The notes beneath the pieces are model-generated. The model was not told the origin of the DNA. It saw only the letters and a list, made by a program, of their open reading frames with translations, and ran no database searches. Shown here in pieces: positions 13,899 to 21,423 of a DNA stretch of 24,714 nt. The stretch is taken from assembly GCA_018713005.1 (NCBI GenBank), contig DVFX01000051.1:1-24714 (forward strand), read 5' to 3'. The translations under genes and the position numbers were made by a program. Origin of the DNA: Scatomorpha gallistercoris. GTDB taxonomy: Bacteria; Bacillota; Clostridia; Oscillospirales; Oscillospiraceae. The stretch's first letter is position 1, and every line of letters starts with the position of its first letter.

Positions 13899-13910
13899 GC
13901 GTAAGTTCAA
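13882..13910 (-). promoter_or_regulatory. Promoter of the VanZ-family gene
   Basis: On the minus strand, TTGAAC (13905-13910), 17 bp and TATTAT (13882-13887). The -35 box overlaps the ktrA stop codon. Confidence 0.65.
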
Positions 13911-14563
13911 GCTCGTTGGTTCGTAACGCGGCGAACGTCATCCATATTGCCCAGTACAAGTATATGCTCGTCTGCGTTGAACTTGTACGCCGGGTCAAGG
14001 ACGGGGTGCATTTTTTCGTCGTCGGTGCGTGCGGCTATGAGGTTGAGGTTGTAGCGGGAGCGGAGCCCGACCTCGGCAACACTGCGGCCCATCCACTCGG
14101 CAGGAGGCTCTATCTCGCAGATGGCGCAGCCCTCGGCCAGCGAGATGAAGTCGAAGATATGCTCGTTCGCCTCGCGCACGGCGATGCGCTCTGCGGCGTC
14201 GCGCTCCGGGTAGATGATGTAATCGGCCCCGCAGCGGCGCAGGAATTTGGCCTCGAGGTCGCGGTCGGCCTTGCTGTACACTCGAGTGGCGCCCAGCTCC
14301 TTGAGCTGATCCGTTATCTCGAGGCAGGCCTGGAAGGCCTGGTTGACGCAGACAAAGCAGGCGTCGAAGCTCGGCACGTCGAAGCTGCGCAGGACGTCTA
14401 TGTTTGTGCAGTCGGCGACCTTGGCTTCGGTGACGTAGGGGAGCATGTCCTCAACGGCCTCCTCATTCTGGTCGACTATCATTATTTCGCACTTGTTGCG
14501 GCAAAGCGCCTGGGCCAGGTGGTGGCCGAAAGTACCCATGCCTATTATCAGGAACGATTTCAT
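13907..14563 (-). CDS. ktrA: KtrA/TrkA-type potassium channel regulatory subunit
   Basis: A 218-residue cytoplasmic protein that gates the membrane subunit encoded just upstream (ktrB). The N-terminal RCK domain has the nucleotide-binding motif GMGTFG (residues 8-13) and D31 at the end of the second strand (IMIVDQN), followed by the VADCTN loop typical of these proteins. Residues about 140-215 form an RCK-C domain (PAEWMGRSVAEVGLRSRYNLNL). RCK-C domains of KtrA are known to bind c-di-AMP in several Firmicutes. The start has GGAGG 9 nt upstream. The gene is 67 bases after ktrB, consistent with one operon. Confidence 0.92.
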   Translation of the reverse strand: MKSFLIIGMGTFGHHLAQALCRNKCEIMIVDQNEEAVEDMLPYVTEAKVADCTNIDVLRSFDVPSFDACFVCVNQAFQACLEITDQLKELGATRVYSKADRDLEAKFLRRCGADYIIYPERDAAERIAVREANEHIFDFISLAEGCAICEIEPPAEWMGRSVAEVGLRSRYNLNLIAARTDDEKMHPVLDPAYKFNADEHILVLGNMDDVRRVTNQRA

Positions 14564-14630
14564 ATCAAATAACCTCCAGCAGTTGAGTGATCATATTCAT
14601 AAGGCTGCCTCTTTGCCTGGAAAGCTGTGT

Positions 14631-15956
14631 TCAGCCTATAGTCACAGGCTCTTCGGGGCACCGTACCCTCGCGTGCGCGCGCCGCTCCAACAGCGCCATG
14701 GCGAAGGACAGGCTGCCTACGCGGCCGAGGTACATGAGTATGGTGATAACTACGGCGGAGAAGTCGTTCAGATCCCTGGTTATACCGGTGGTCATGCCCA
14801 CCGTACCCATGGCGGAGAAAACTTCAAAGAGCACGTCTGTGAGCTCAAAGTCCTGCGCCAGGCATATAAGCAGAGCGCCGGTGAGGGCCAGGCTCAGGTT
14901 CATAAAGACCATTATGCCGGCCTGGCGGACGTTGTCGTTGGATATGCGGCGGCCAAATATTTCGGGGTCGCGTTTGCCCCTGGCGGCCGAGAGCAGGCAG
15001 ACGGCCAGCACTGCGATTGTCGTGGTCTTTATGCCGCCGGCCGTGGAGCCGGAGGATCCGCCGATGAACATCAATATTATGGTCAGCAGCTTGCTGCCGG
15101 GCGAGAGCGCGGCGGTGTCTACGCTGTTGTAGCCCGCCGTGCGCGGCGTCACGGACGAGAAGAAGCTCACCAGCACCTGCTCGCCAAAGGTCATATCCGC
15201 GTTCATCCTGTTGCGCTCCAGGAAGAAAAAGAGCACAGCGCCGCCCACCGTGAGCGTTAAACTTGTCAGCAGCACCAGCTTGGTCTGCAGCTCATAGCGG
15301 CGCCAGCTGAGCTTGTTGCGCTTGATGTCGTCCCAGACCAGGAAACCAAGTCCGCCTATGGTGATGAGCGCCATTATTGTCACGCAGACCAGTGCGTCGT
15401 CGTAGTACGCGGTCAGAGAGGCGTAATTGCCGATGATGTCAAAGCCCGCGTTGCAGAAGGCCGTGACGGAGTGGAAAATGCCGAACCAAAGGCCTTCCCA
15501 AAAACCTCGCTCGGGTATGAAGCGTATGCAGAGCAGCAGCGCGCCCACGCCCTCGAACAGCAGCGTCCCCCAGCCTATGGTGCCGGTTATTTCGGTGATG
15601 CGCCCTATGCCGCTTGAGCTTATCGAGGCCGCCATCACGCCGCGCTCGTGCATGCTCATGCGGCGCTTGAGCAGCTTGGAGAAGAGCGTGGCTATCGTCA
15701 TGAAGCCGAGGCCGCCAATCTGTATCAGCACCAGAACTACTGCCTGACCGAAGAAGGACCAGTGTGTGCCGGTGTCAACCATCACCAGGCCGGTGACGCA
15801 GCTTGCGCTTGTCGCCGTGAACAGAGAAGGTATGAAGCCCGTGGCAGTGCCGTCGGCCGAGGAGACCGGCAGCATTAGCAGGAGCGTCCCCGCCATGATG
15901 ACGAGGAAAAAGCCGAGGGCTATGGTTTGTACCGATGTAAGCTGTCTGTGTTTCAT
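14631..15956 (-). CDS. ktrB: KtrB/TrkH-type potassium transporter membrane subunit
   Basis: A 441-residue membrane protein with the four-repeat M1-P-M2 architecture of Trk/Ktr/HKT transporters. The four selectivity-filter loops are readable: SCVTG in the first repeat, FCNAG in the second, PRTAG in the third and GTVGMTTG in the fourth. A short gate-like segment with small residues (GSSGSTAGGIKTTT) follows the third filter. The ATG at 15956 opens MKHRQLTSVQTIALG directly before the first helix. The frame extends 42 codons upstream without membrane or family features, and the ribosome site (GGGTGAG) is weak. The gene has a predicted leader of about 300 nt with exceptional hairpin content. Confidence 0.93.
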   Translation of the reverse strand: MKHRQLTSVQTIALGFFLVIMAGTLLLMLPVSSADGTATGFIPSLFTATSASCVTGLVMVDTGTHWSFFGQAVVLVLIQIGGLGFMTIATLFSKLLKRRMSMHERGVMAASISSSGIGRITEITGTIGWGTLLFEGVGALLLCIRFIPERGFWEGLWFGIFHSVTAFCNAGFDIIGNYASLTAYYDDALVCVTIMALITIGGLGFLVWDDIKRNKLSWRRYELQTKLVLLTSLTLTVGGAVLFFFLERNRMNADMTFGEQVLVSFFSSVTPRTAGYNSVDTAALSPGSKLLTIILMFIGGSSGSTAGGIKTTTIAVLAVCLLSAARGKRDPEIFGRRISNDNVRQAGIMVFMNLSLALTGALLICLAQDFELTDVLFEVFSAMGTVGMTTGITRDLNDFSAVVITILMYLGRVGSLSFAMALLERRAHARVRCPEEPVTIG

Positions 15957-16082
15957 ACTCACCCGGGCCGTAAGCCCGACCCGAAGGCTTGATGATGTGC
16001 GGCCGTGTGTTTTGCGGCCTGTGTTGAACGGATGCGCCGTACTGCCCCGCAAGGGGAGAGGAAAAGGGCGTGAATCAAGCAT

Positions 16083-16264
16083 AATAGCCGACTCGCGGCT
16101 ATTAGACTATGGCTGCAAGCGCAGGGCGCTTGCGCGCCGGTGGAGCGGCGCAGCCGGCTTTGCCGGCTAGGCCATCAGTGTAACATGCCCGCATTGACTT
16201 TTGCTTCGCAAAAGTCAGCGCTCTGCGAGCGCAGAGCCTTGCTTTGCAAGCTCCGTGCGGGCAT
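16083..16264 (-). other. Hairpin array with two cloverleaf-like folds in the ktrB leader
   Basis: Stems found by eye (plus-strand positions). Hairpin 0: AATAGCCG/CGGCTATT, 16083-16103. Fold A: outer ATGGC/GCCAT (16109-16113 with 16171-16175) enclosing GCAAGCGC/GCGCTTGC (16115-16133), GCGCCG/CGGCGC (16134-16151) and AGCCGGC/GCCGGCT (16152-16168), which abut without gaps. Fold B: outer ATGCCCGCA/TGCGGGCAT (16185-16193 with 16256-16264) enclosing TGACTTTTGC/GCAAAAGTCA (16195-16217), GCTCTGC/GCAGAGC (16220-16237) and CTTGC/GCAAG (16238-16250). The predicted ktrB transcript begins at about 16258, within the outer stem of B. I do not recognise the element. Confidence 0.7.
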
Positions 16265-16292
16265 ATTATACCACAGATGTATACTAAAGCAA
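16265..16292 (-). promoter_or_regulatory. Promoter of the ktrB-ktrA operon
   Basis: On the minus strand, TTGCTT (16287-16292), 16 bp and TATAAT (16265-16270), with an extended -10 TGG immediately before the -10 box. Confidence 0.7.
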
Positions 16293-16375
16293 TCGGCAAG
16301 ATGCAACATAATTGAGAAAACAATTGTGCATTATGGCCCAGAGATTCGTTAAAAAAATAACACACCGTCCTTCGA

Positions 16376-16412
16376 CAAAAACCGGCCGGGAGCGGGCAGC
16401 TCTCCGGCCGGG
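16376..16412 (-). terminator. Terminator of the B3/B4-domain gene
   Basis: CCGGCCGGGAG (about 16382-16392) pairs with CTCTCCGGCCGG (about 16400-16411; one bulge). On the minus strand it is followed by TTTTTGTCG. Confidence 0.85.
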
Positions 16413-16426
16413 TGGGGATTAGTTTG

Positions 16427-17134
16427 TCAGGGCTCCGCGTCGAAAACCGGGTTTTCGGCGTCCACCATACCGACGGCGGTCTTTGCGCCGAAGAGGCTCT
16501 CGATGAGCTCGGAGAGCTCTTTCCGGGCCTCGAGGACGCGGTCCAGGTTCAGGCTTCTGAAGCCGTCGATGGGGAAGAGCAGGTCGGTGGTGCTCTCGGT
16601 TATCTTGCCTATCTCGCTCTGCCGCCAGGTCCAGCGGCGGGTGCGCACCTGGCCGTCGGAGACATAGACCACCTCACCGGCGTCGGGCGTCTCGGTTTCG
16701 CCGCCGCCGAAGGGGATAAAGGTGTCGCCCGGCAGGGCGTGGCGCACCTCGAGCGCGCGCGTCACCGTACCCATGTCATGCGCGCCTATCGGCAGGCGGG
16801 TGCGCAGGCTGACGGCGTTGCCGAGGTCGACGATGGGGCTTATCTCCGGGAAGCCCTTGCCCTTGGCGATGCGGGTCAGCAGGGCTTCGATGGAGCACAT
16901 GTACTTGTTCGGATTTATGCCGAGCGCGCGGAAGGCCTCTCGGTAAGGGACTATCTCCGGCGACTCCTTGACCTTAGTGCCTGCAAGAGCGGCCTCGCAC
17001 TCCGCAATGGCGCTGTGCAGCAGCTCGCCGACCTGCGGGTATGCCCTGGAGTTGTCCACGCCGCGCACGGCGACGACGCCGAAGCAGGCGTCGGGGAGCA
17101 GCTCAAATACGTCCGGGGAAACTTCAAATCTCAT
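16427..17134 (-). CDS. B3/B4-domain protein (PheT-like tRNA-binding fold)
   Basis: A 235-residue cytoplasmic protein that corresponds to the free-standing B3/B4 domain found inside the phenylalanyl-tRNA synthetase beta subunit. Typical motifs are PYREAFRALGINPNKYMCSIEALL, then ISPIVDLGNAVSLRTRLPIGAHD and ITESTTDLLFPIDGF. In the synthetase this domain edits misacylated tRNA. The role of the stand-alone proteins is less certain. The start is supported by GGAGAGG about 8 nt before the ATG. It lies between the ktr operon and the ymdB operon and has its own terminator. Confidence 0.85.
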   Translation of the reverse strand: MRFEVSPDVFELLPDACFGVVAVRGVDNSRAYPQVGELLHSAIAECEAALAGTKVKESPEIVPYREAFRALGINPNKYMCSIEALLTRIAKGKGFPEISPIVDLGNAVSLRTRLPIGAHDMGTVTRALEVRHALPGDTFIPFGGGETETPDAGEVVYVSDGQVRTRRWTWRQSEIGKITESTTDLLFPIDGFRSLNLDRVLEARKELSELIESLFGAKTAVGMVDAENPVFDAEP

Positions 17135-17190
17135 GTTTGTCCTCTCCTTATTTTTAATCTGGATTTAAATCGGTAAATCAAGGCTCTTTC

Positions 17191-17212
17191 GCCCCCTCCC
17201 GCAGGAGGGGGC
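17191..17212 (-). terminator. Terminator of the ymdB-yhaO-yhaN operon
   Basis: A perfect 9-bp stem GCCCCCTCC (17191-17199) / GGAGGGGGC (17204-17212), 13 bases after the yhaN-like stop. The T-run is better on the plus strand (TTTGCTTTG) than on the minus (GAAAGAG). Confidence 0.65.
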
Positions 17213-17224
17213 TTTGCTTTGAAC

Positions 17225-19108
17225 TTACGCACAGGTGAAGAGTATCACCTGGCGGGTTTTGCCCAGCTCTTCGAGCAGGCTCAGCACGCGCTCGCGCCGC
17301 ACGGGATCCAGGTAGGCCAGGGCGTCGTCGAGTATGATGGGGCAGGGCTCGTCGTTGGGCAGGGCCAGTTCCGCGATGGCGAGGCGCACGGCGAGGTACA
17401 TGAGGTCGACCGCGCCCGCGCTCAGGTACAGGCTGCCGTGCGGGACGCTGTCGCCGGACCGGCGCACGGCGACGGAGAAGTCGCGCGAGACGGTCAGCTC
17501 CTCGTACTTTCCGCCGGTGAGGCGGTGGAAGAGCTCGGCGGCGCGGCGGCCCAGCGCCGGGGAGAAGCGGTTCTGCAGCTCCAGCCCGGCCTTCTCGAGC
17601 GTGTTTGCCGCGAGCTCTATTGCGTCGTACTGCTGCTCGAGGGCCTCCAGGCGGTCCTGCTTCTCGCGTATGCCGCTCTCGACGGCGACAGGGTCGCCGA
17701 GCGCGCCTATCGCGCCGGAGAGCTCCGCGAGGCGCTTGGAGAGGCTCTCGCGGCGGGCCGTCAGGCTGGCGAGCTCCCAGCTCATGCTGCGCAGCGCCTC
17801 GCTCTCCTGGGCGCCGGTTAGGCGGCTCTCGTCACCGCGGCGCTCGCGGCGGGCCGCTTCGAGCTCGGCCCCGGCCCTGTCAAGGGCCCTGGCGGCGCTG
17901 TCGGCAGCTTCGCGGCGCCGGGCGTAGTCGGAGGCGAGCGCCTTCAGCTCGCCAGGCGAGGCGACCCCGTAGTCTGAAAGGAGCTTCCTGTATTTATCCA
18001 TTGCGGCCGCCGCAGCCTTTTTCGCGCCGGAGTATTTGCCGTACTGCCAGGCGGCGAGGGCCGCAAACACGGCCGTGCCAATGAGTTCAAACGGGCTAAC
18101 GGCTATGGCGAGCACGGTGAAGAGCACCGCAAGCGCGGCGCAGATGCCGGGCCAGAGCGGGCTCGGTTTAGCCTCGCCGCCGCGCCTGAGCTTTTCGGCG
18201 CGCTCGCACTCGCTCTCGGCAAACTGCGCGGCCTCGGCGGCGCTCATGCCGTCGAATATACCGCCCTTGGCCTCGGCCGCGCGCGCGGCGGCCTCCTTCA
18301 CGGCGTTGGAGTACTCCCATTCGAGCTGTCCCACGCGCTCGCCGGAGCGCTCATAGCTCTGCTTTGCGCTTGCGCGCTCGCGCTCCTGCTCGCTCTTGAG
18401 GCGGGCGGAGAGTCGTTCTATGTTGGCGCTGCAGCCGGCGAGCTCGGCGGCGACGCGCTCACGCTCGGCCACCGTGCCCTCGACACGGCGCAGCACGGCC
18501 TCGCTCCGGGCAATCTCGTCGCTGAGCTCGGGAATGGCGCCGCGCCTGTTGTAGCGGCGGCGGCGCATCCAGGCGCGCAGACGCTCTTCGGCCTCGCCGG
18601 CGGAGACCTCCTCTTCGCCGGAGGAGACGACGCTGGCTATGCGCTTCTCGAGCTCGGCGGAGCCCGTTACGGCGGCGGCGCCCTGGCCTATGAAGGCGCT
18701 GGAGCAGAACACGGAGCGGCTCGCGCCGGTGAGATATTCCCCGACGTTTGAGGCGTCAATGCCCTCGACGGCGTTTCCGGTGCCGGTGTATGCGGCGGAA
18801 AAAACGCGCATCGGCGCGTTGGCCGCCTTTGTGGAGCGGGTGATGGTTATGTCCCTGCCCTTGTGGCTGAGCTCCATCGTGCCGCTCATGGGCTTGCCCG
18901 TCCAGGGGGCGTAGTGCAGCTTGTCGGGCAGGTATCCGGCACGGGCGCGCTCGGCGCTGTCTATGCCGTAGAGCATGGCGCGGATGAAGGCGCACCAGGT
19001 GCTTTTGCCGCTCTCGTTGGGGGCGTTGATGACGTTCAGCCCGGGCTTGAGCTCGAGCTCGCTGCCGTCGAGGCAGCCGAAGGTCGCCTTCAGCTTGTGA
19101 ATTACCAC
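17225..19108 (-). CDS. SbcC/Rad50-like ATPase with central membrane helices (YhaN-like)
   Basis: A 627-residue SMC-type ATPase. The N-terminus has Walker A APNESGKST (29-37). The C-terminus has the ABC signature YLSAGAVDLMYLAVRLA and Walker B CPIILDDALAYLD. Between them lie two coiled-coil stretches, rich in Ala, Glu and Arg, separated by a hydrophobic hairpin at about residues 325-370 (ICAALAVLFTVLAIAV, LIGTAVFAALAAW). Rad50/SbcC proteins have a zinc hook there instead. This layout is typical of the YhaN subfamily, thought to work with the YhaO nuclease in DNA end processing. It ends LFTCA, a few residues before the usual LFTCH-type tail. It overlaps the nuclease gene by 7 bases. Confidence 0.87.
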   Translation of the reverse strand: MVIHKLKATFGCLDGSELELKPGLNVINAPNESGKSTWCAFIRAMLYGIDSAERARAGYLPDKLHYAPWTGKPMSGTMELSHKGRDITITRSTKAANAPMRVFSAAYTGTGNAVEGIDASNVGEYLTGASRSVFCSSAFIGQGAAAVTGSAELEKRIASVVSSGEEEVSAGEAEERLRAWMRRRRYNRRGAIPELSDEIARSEAVLRRVEGTVAERERVAAELAGCSANIERLSARLKSEQERERASAKQSYERSGERVGQLEWEYSNAVKEAAARAAEAKGGIFDGMSAAEAAQFAESECERAEKLRRGGEAKPSPLWPGICAALAVLFTVLAIAVSPFELIGTAVFAALAAWQYGKYSGAKKAAAAAMDKYRKLLSDYGVASPGELKALASDYARRREAADSAARALDRAGAELEAARRERRGDESRLTGAQESEALRSMSWELASLTARRESLSKRLAELSGAIGALGDPVAVESGIREKQDRLEALEQQYDAIELAANTLEKAGLELQNRFSPALGRRAAELFHRLTGGKYEELTVSRDFSVAVRRSGDSVPHGSLYLSAGAVDLMYLAVRLAIAELALPNDEPCPIILDDALAYLDPVRRERVLSLLEELGKTRQVILFTCA

Positions 19109-20190
19109 AGCGGTTCCGCCTCCTCTCTGCCGTCAAGGGCGGCGAGCCCCCAGCGCGCGGCGCGCGTGATGCGCTCGCGCTCGGCGTCACTGCGGGCGGA
19201 ATCATACTTGTCGCGCAGCATGCGAAGGAAAACACCGCGCAGCGAGTCCTCGCCCGCGCGCTCCCAGACGTCGCGGCAGATGTGCGTGGCATCCTTCACG
19301 CGCAGCGCGAAGGCCTGGCCCTCGAGCGCGCGGCGCAGCGCGGCCAGATCCGGCTCGCGGCCGGTCTCGCCGGTGACGGTGACCTCGTATATGTTATTTT
19401 GCGCCCCGGCGGGCAGGCGGAACGTGTCCAGCTCGCTCGCGTCGACGCTCACGCGCTCGTAACGGCGCGCAGAGGTGGGTACAAATTCGGCCCTGACCTT
19501 GCCTGGGGCGGCGTCTACGATTAGCACGCCCTTCTCGCCGCACTCGTCAAAGCCGCGGCCCTCGGGGCAGCCGGGCCAGGCGTAATATGTCTTGCCGGCC
19601 TTTTTCAGCCCGGAGAAGGAGTGGACATGGCCGAGCGCAATGTAGTCTGCGCCGGAGGCGGCGATGTCCCGCTCGTCTATGGGGTCATAGCGGGAAGAGG
19701 GATTCCCGACTTCGCCGTGGACGCAGACAAGCTCCGTCAGGCCGTCCTGGCGCGGTATGCGCAGGGTGTCGAGCTTCGCCTCGGAGTACCTGTCAGTGAA
19801 GGCCGCGCCCCAGACGCGCGCGCCCAGCTCGTCCAGTACGACGCCGTCAAAGTCCGAAGAGGTGAAAACATGGACGTTCCCGGGCAGGCGCAGCTTGCTC
19901 CAGCGGCTGCTGAGCGCGTAGTAGTCGTGGTTGCCGGGTGCGATGAACACGGGGACGGACATTTCGGAGAGAGTCAGGATAAGCAGCTCCTCGGTCTCGG
20001 CCCAGGACGAGTCGCTGTCGAAGAGGTCACCGGAGAGCAGCACGATGTCCGCCCTCTTTTCGGTGCGTATTTCCGCCAGCGAGCGCAGCAGGGAGCGCTG
20101 CTCGCGCCGCCTGAGCGCGGCCTTTTCCTCGCTCAGGGCGTCGAAGGGCGAGTCGAGATGCAGATCGGCGGCGTGGAGTATGCGTATCAT
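19102..20190 (-). CDS. SbcD/Mre11-like exonuclease (YhaO-like)
   Basis: A 362-residue calcineurin-like metallophosphoesterase, the nuclease partner of the ATPase encoded next. Metal-binding motifs in order: D9 and H11 (AADLHLDSPF), D55 (LSGDLFD), N87 and H88 (APGNHDY), HGE, then GHVHSF. Relatives process DNA ends with Mn2+. The C-terminal third (about 230-362) is the cap or ATPase-contacting domain. The gene overlaps ymdB by 4 bases and the ATPase by 7, so the three are translationally coupled. GTACCTATG is the context of the start. Confidence 0.9.
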   Translation of the reverse strand: MIRILHAADLHLDSPFDALSEEKAALRRREQRSLLRSLAEIRTEKRADIVLLSGDLFDSDSSWAETEELLILTLSEMSVPVFIAPGNHDYYALSSRWSKLRLPGNVHVFTSSDFDGVVLDELGARVWGAAFTDRYSEAKLDTLRIPRQDGLTELVCVHGEVGNPSSRYDPIDERDIAASGADYIALGHVHSFSGLKKAGKTYYAWPGCPEGRGFDECGEKGVLIVDAAPGKVRAEFVPTSARRYERVSVDASELDTFRLPAGAQNNIYEVTVTGETGREPDLAALRRALEGQAFALRVKDATHICRDVWERAGEDSLRGVFLRMLRDKYDSARSDAERERITRAARWGLAALDGREEAEPLW

Positions 20191-20960
20191 AGGTACCTCA
20201 CCGTCCGGGCCTCAAGGCAGCGGCCCGTGGCCTCGTCGATAGTGAACAGGGCGCCCTCGAGCTTGGCCTTGCCGTGGGCGCACTCGTAGCGGCGCGGCAC
20301 GTCGCCCAGGAACTTGCCTATGCTCTGCTCCGGCTTGATGCCGATGACGGACTCAACGGGCCCGGTCATGCCGAGGTCTGTGACGTAGCCGGTGCCGTTG
20401 GGCAGGACGCGTGCGTCCGAGGTCTGCACATGCGTGTGCGTACCCCAGACGGCGCTAACGCGCCCGTCGAGGAAGTAGCCCATGGCCAGCTTTTCGCTGG
20501 TGGCCTCGGCGTGGAAGTCCACGAGTATTATCTTCGCCCCTGTCTGGCCCAATATGTCGTCGGCTGTGAGGAAGGGGTTGTCGGTGTTGGGGTCGAGGGT
20601 GAAGCGGCCGATTAGATTTACTACCAGCACCTCGCCCGCCGGCGTGTCCAGGCTGACGCAGCCGCGCCCCGGGCACTGCGGGGCGTAGTTGGCCGGGCGT
20701 ATTACGCGGATGGAGTCGTCGAGATACGGCTGCAGCTCCCAGCGCGTCCAGGTGTGGTTGCCGAGCGTGACACAGTCGGCCCCGGCGTCGATCAGCGCGT
20801 CCGCCTGGCGCGGCGTACAGCCCACGACGTTGGCGTTTTCGCCGTTTACGACGACGAAGTCCGCCTCCAGCTCGCGCTTTATCGCGCGAAGGCGGCGTTG
20901 GATATATTCGAGCCCCGGCGGGCCGACGGTGTCGCCGACCGCAAGTACTTTAAACGACAT
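20187..20960 (-). CDS. ymdB: YmdB-family metallophosphoesterase
   Basis: A 257-residue phosphodiesterase. In B. subtilis YmdB cleaves 2',3'-cyclic nucleotides and affects biofilm and colony behaviour. Motifs: GDTVGPPG (residues 9-16), GENAN (40-44), GNHTW (67-71), DFHAEATSEK, and the diagnostic GTHTHVQTSDARVLPNGT followed by TDLGMTGP. The start at 20960 has AGGAAAGG 9 nt upstream. A much longer frame from 21371 runs through the promoter and structured leader and is rejected. It heads the operon with the two SbcCD-like genes, which is not the ymdB context known from Bacillus (downstream of rny). Confidence 0.93.
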   Translation of the reverse strand: MSFKVLAVGDTVGPPGLEYIQRRLRAIKRELEADFVVVNGENANVVGCTPRQADALIDAGADCVTLGNHTWTRWELQPYLDDSIRVIRPANYAPQCPGRGCVSLDTPAGEVLVVNLIGRFTLDPNTDNPFLTADDILGQTGAKIILVDFHAEATSEKLAMGYFLDGRVSAVWGTHTHVQTSDARVLPNGTGYVTDLGMTGPVESVIGIKPEQSIGKFLGDVPRRYECAHGKAKLEGALFTIDEATGRCLEARTVRYL

Positions 20961-21117
20961 TGCGTACATCCTTTCCTGAGGGAAAGCCCCGTGCGCCGCA
21001 GATCTAAACGCCGTGCGCACATGAAGCTTTTGAGCGGCCTTTCCGCTTCCCGAAGTCCTGCGGGAGCAGCGCCGCATTAGAGTTTTTGCGAAGCAAAAAC
21101 CAGCATTACGACTAAAC
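20961..21117 (-). other. Structured 5' leader of the ymdB operon
   Basis: About 150 nt between the predicted transcript start and ymdB hold no gene. Palindromes include GTTTTTGC-GAA-GCAAAAAC (21082-21100, plus strand), AGCGG/CCGCT (about 21033-21047) and GTGCGCAC (about 21012-21019). Confidence 0.5.
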
Positions 21118-21146
21118 AGTATAGCACATATTACCTTAAACAGCAA
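21118..21146 (-). promoter_or_regulatory. Promoter of the ymdB operon
   Basis: On the minus strand, TTGCTG (21141-21146), 17 bp and TATACT (21118-21123), with an extended -10 TGC directly before the -10 box. Confidence 0.7.
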
Positions 21147-21207
21147 ATCATAAAATTGGAGCATATGGCGCAAACTTGTTGTGACAATATTATAAGGAGG
21201 CAGGAAT

Positions 21208-21378
21208 ATGCAGAGCATGGACAGCAAGTCCTTCCTGAAGGGCGTGGGCATGGGCATGGCCATCGGGGCCTCGATGGGTATGCTGATGGCGCCGAAGAAA
21301 AAGGGCAACAACGTTATAGGCAGGGCCCTCAAGGCCGCAGGGGAGCTGGCGGACAACATCACGGACGCCATGAAGTGA
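21208..21378 (+). CDS. Small YtxH-like membrane protein
   Basis: A 56-residue protein starting MQSMDSKSFLKGVGMG. Residues about 10-28 form one Gly- and Met-rich membrane helix with a Gly-zipper look (GVGMGMAIGASMGMLMAP), followed by a basic patch (KKKGN) and a short amphipathic helix. This matches the small YtxH-like proteins of Firmicutes, whose role is unclear (general stress association in Bacillus). A perfect AAGGAGG lies about 8 nt before the ATG. It is a single-gene unit convergent with the permease gene and shares its terminator. Confidence 0.85.
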   Translation: MQSMDSKSFLKGVGMGMAIGASMGMLMAPKKKGNNVIGRALKAAGELADNITDAMK

Positions 21379-21382
21379 AAAA

Positions 21383-21416
21383 CCGGGCCGGGCGGAGGCT
21401 TCTCCGTCCGGCCCGG
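21383..21416. terminator. Bidirectional terminator between the YtxH-like and permease genes
   Basis: A 15-bp stem: CCGGGCCGGGCGGAG (21383-21397) with CTCCGTCCGGCCCGG (21402-21416), one G-U pair. The minus strand continues into TTTTTCACTTC. Confidence 0.88.
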
Positions 21417-21423
21417 CGGATCT

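Noticed and set aside
15957..16300. A known c-di-AMP (ydaO) riboswitch upstream of ktrB
   Set aside because: Such riboswitches precede ktr genes in other Firmicutes, but I could not match their conserved sequence blocks here.
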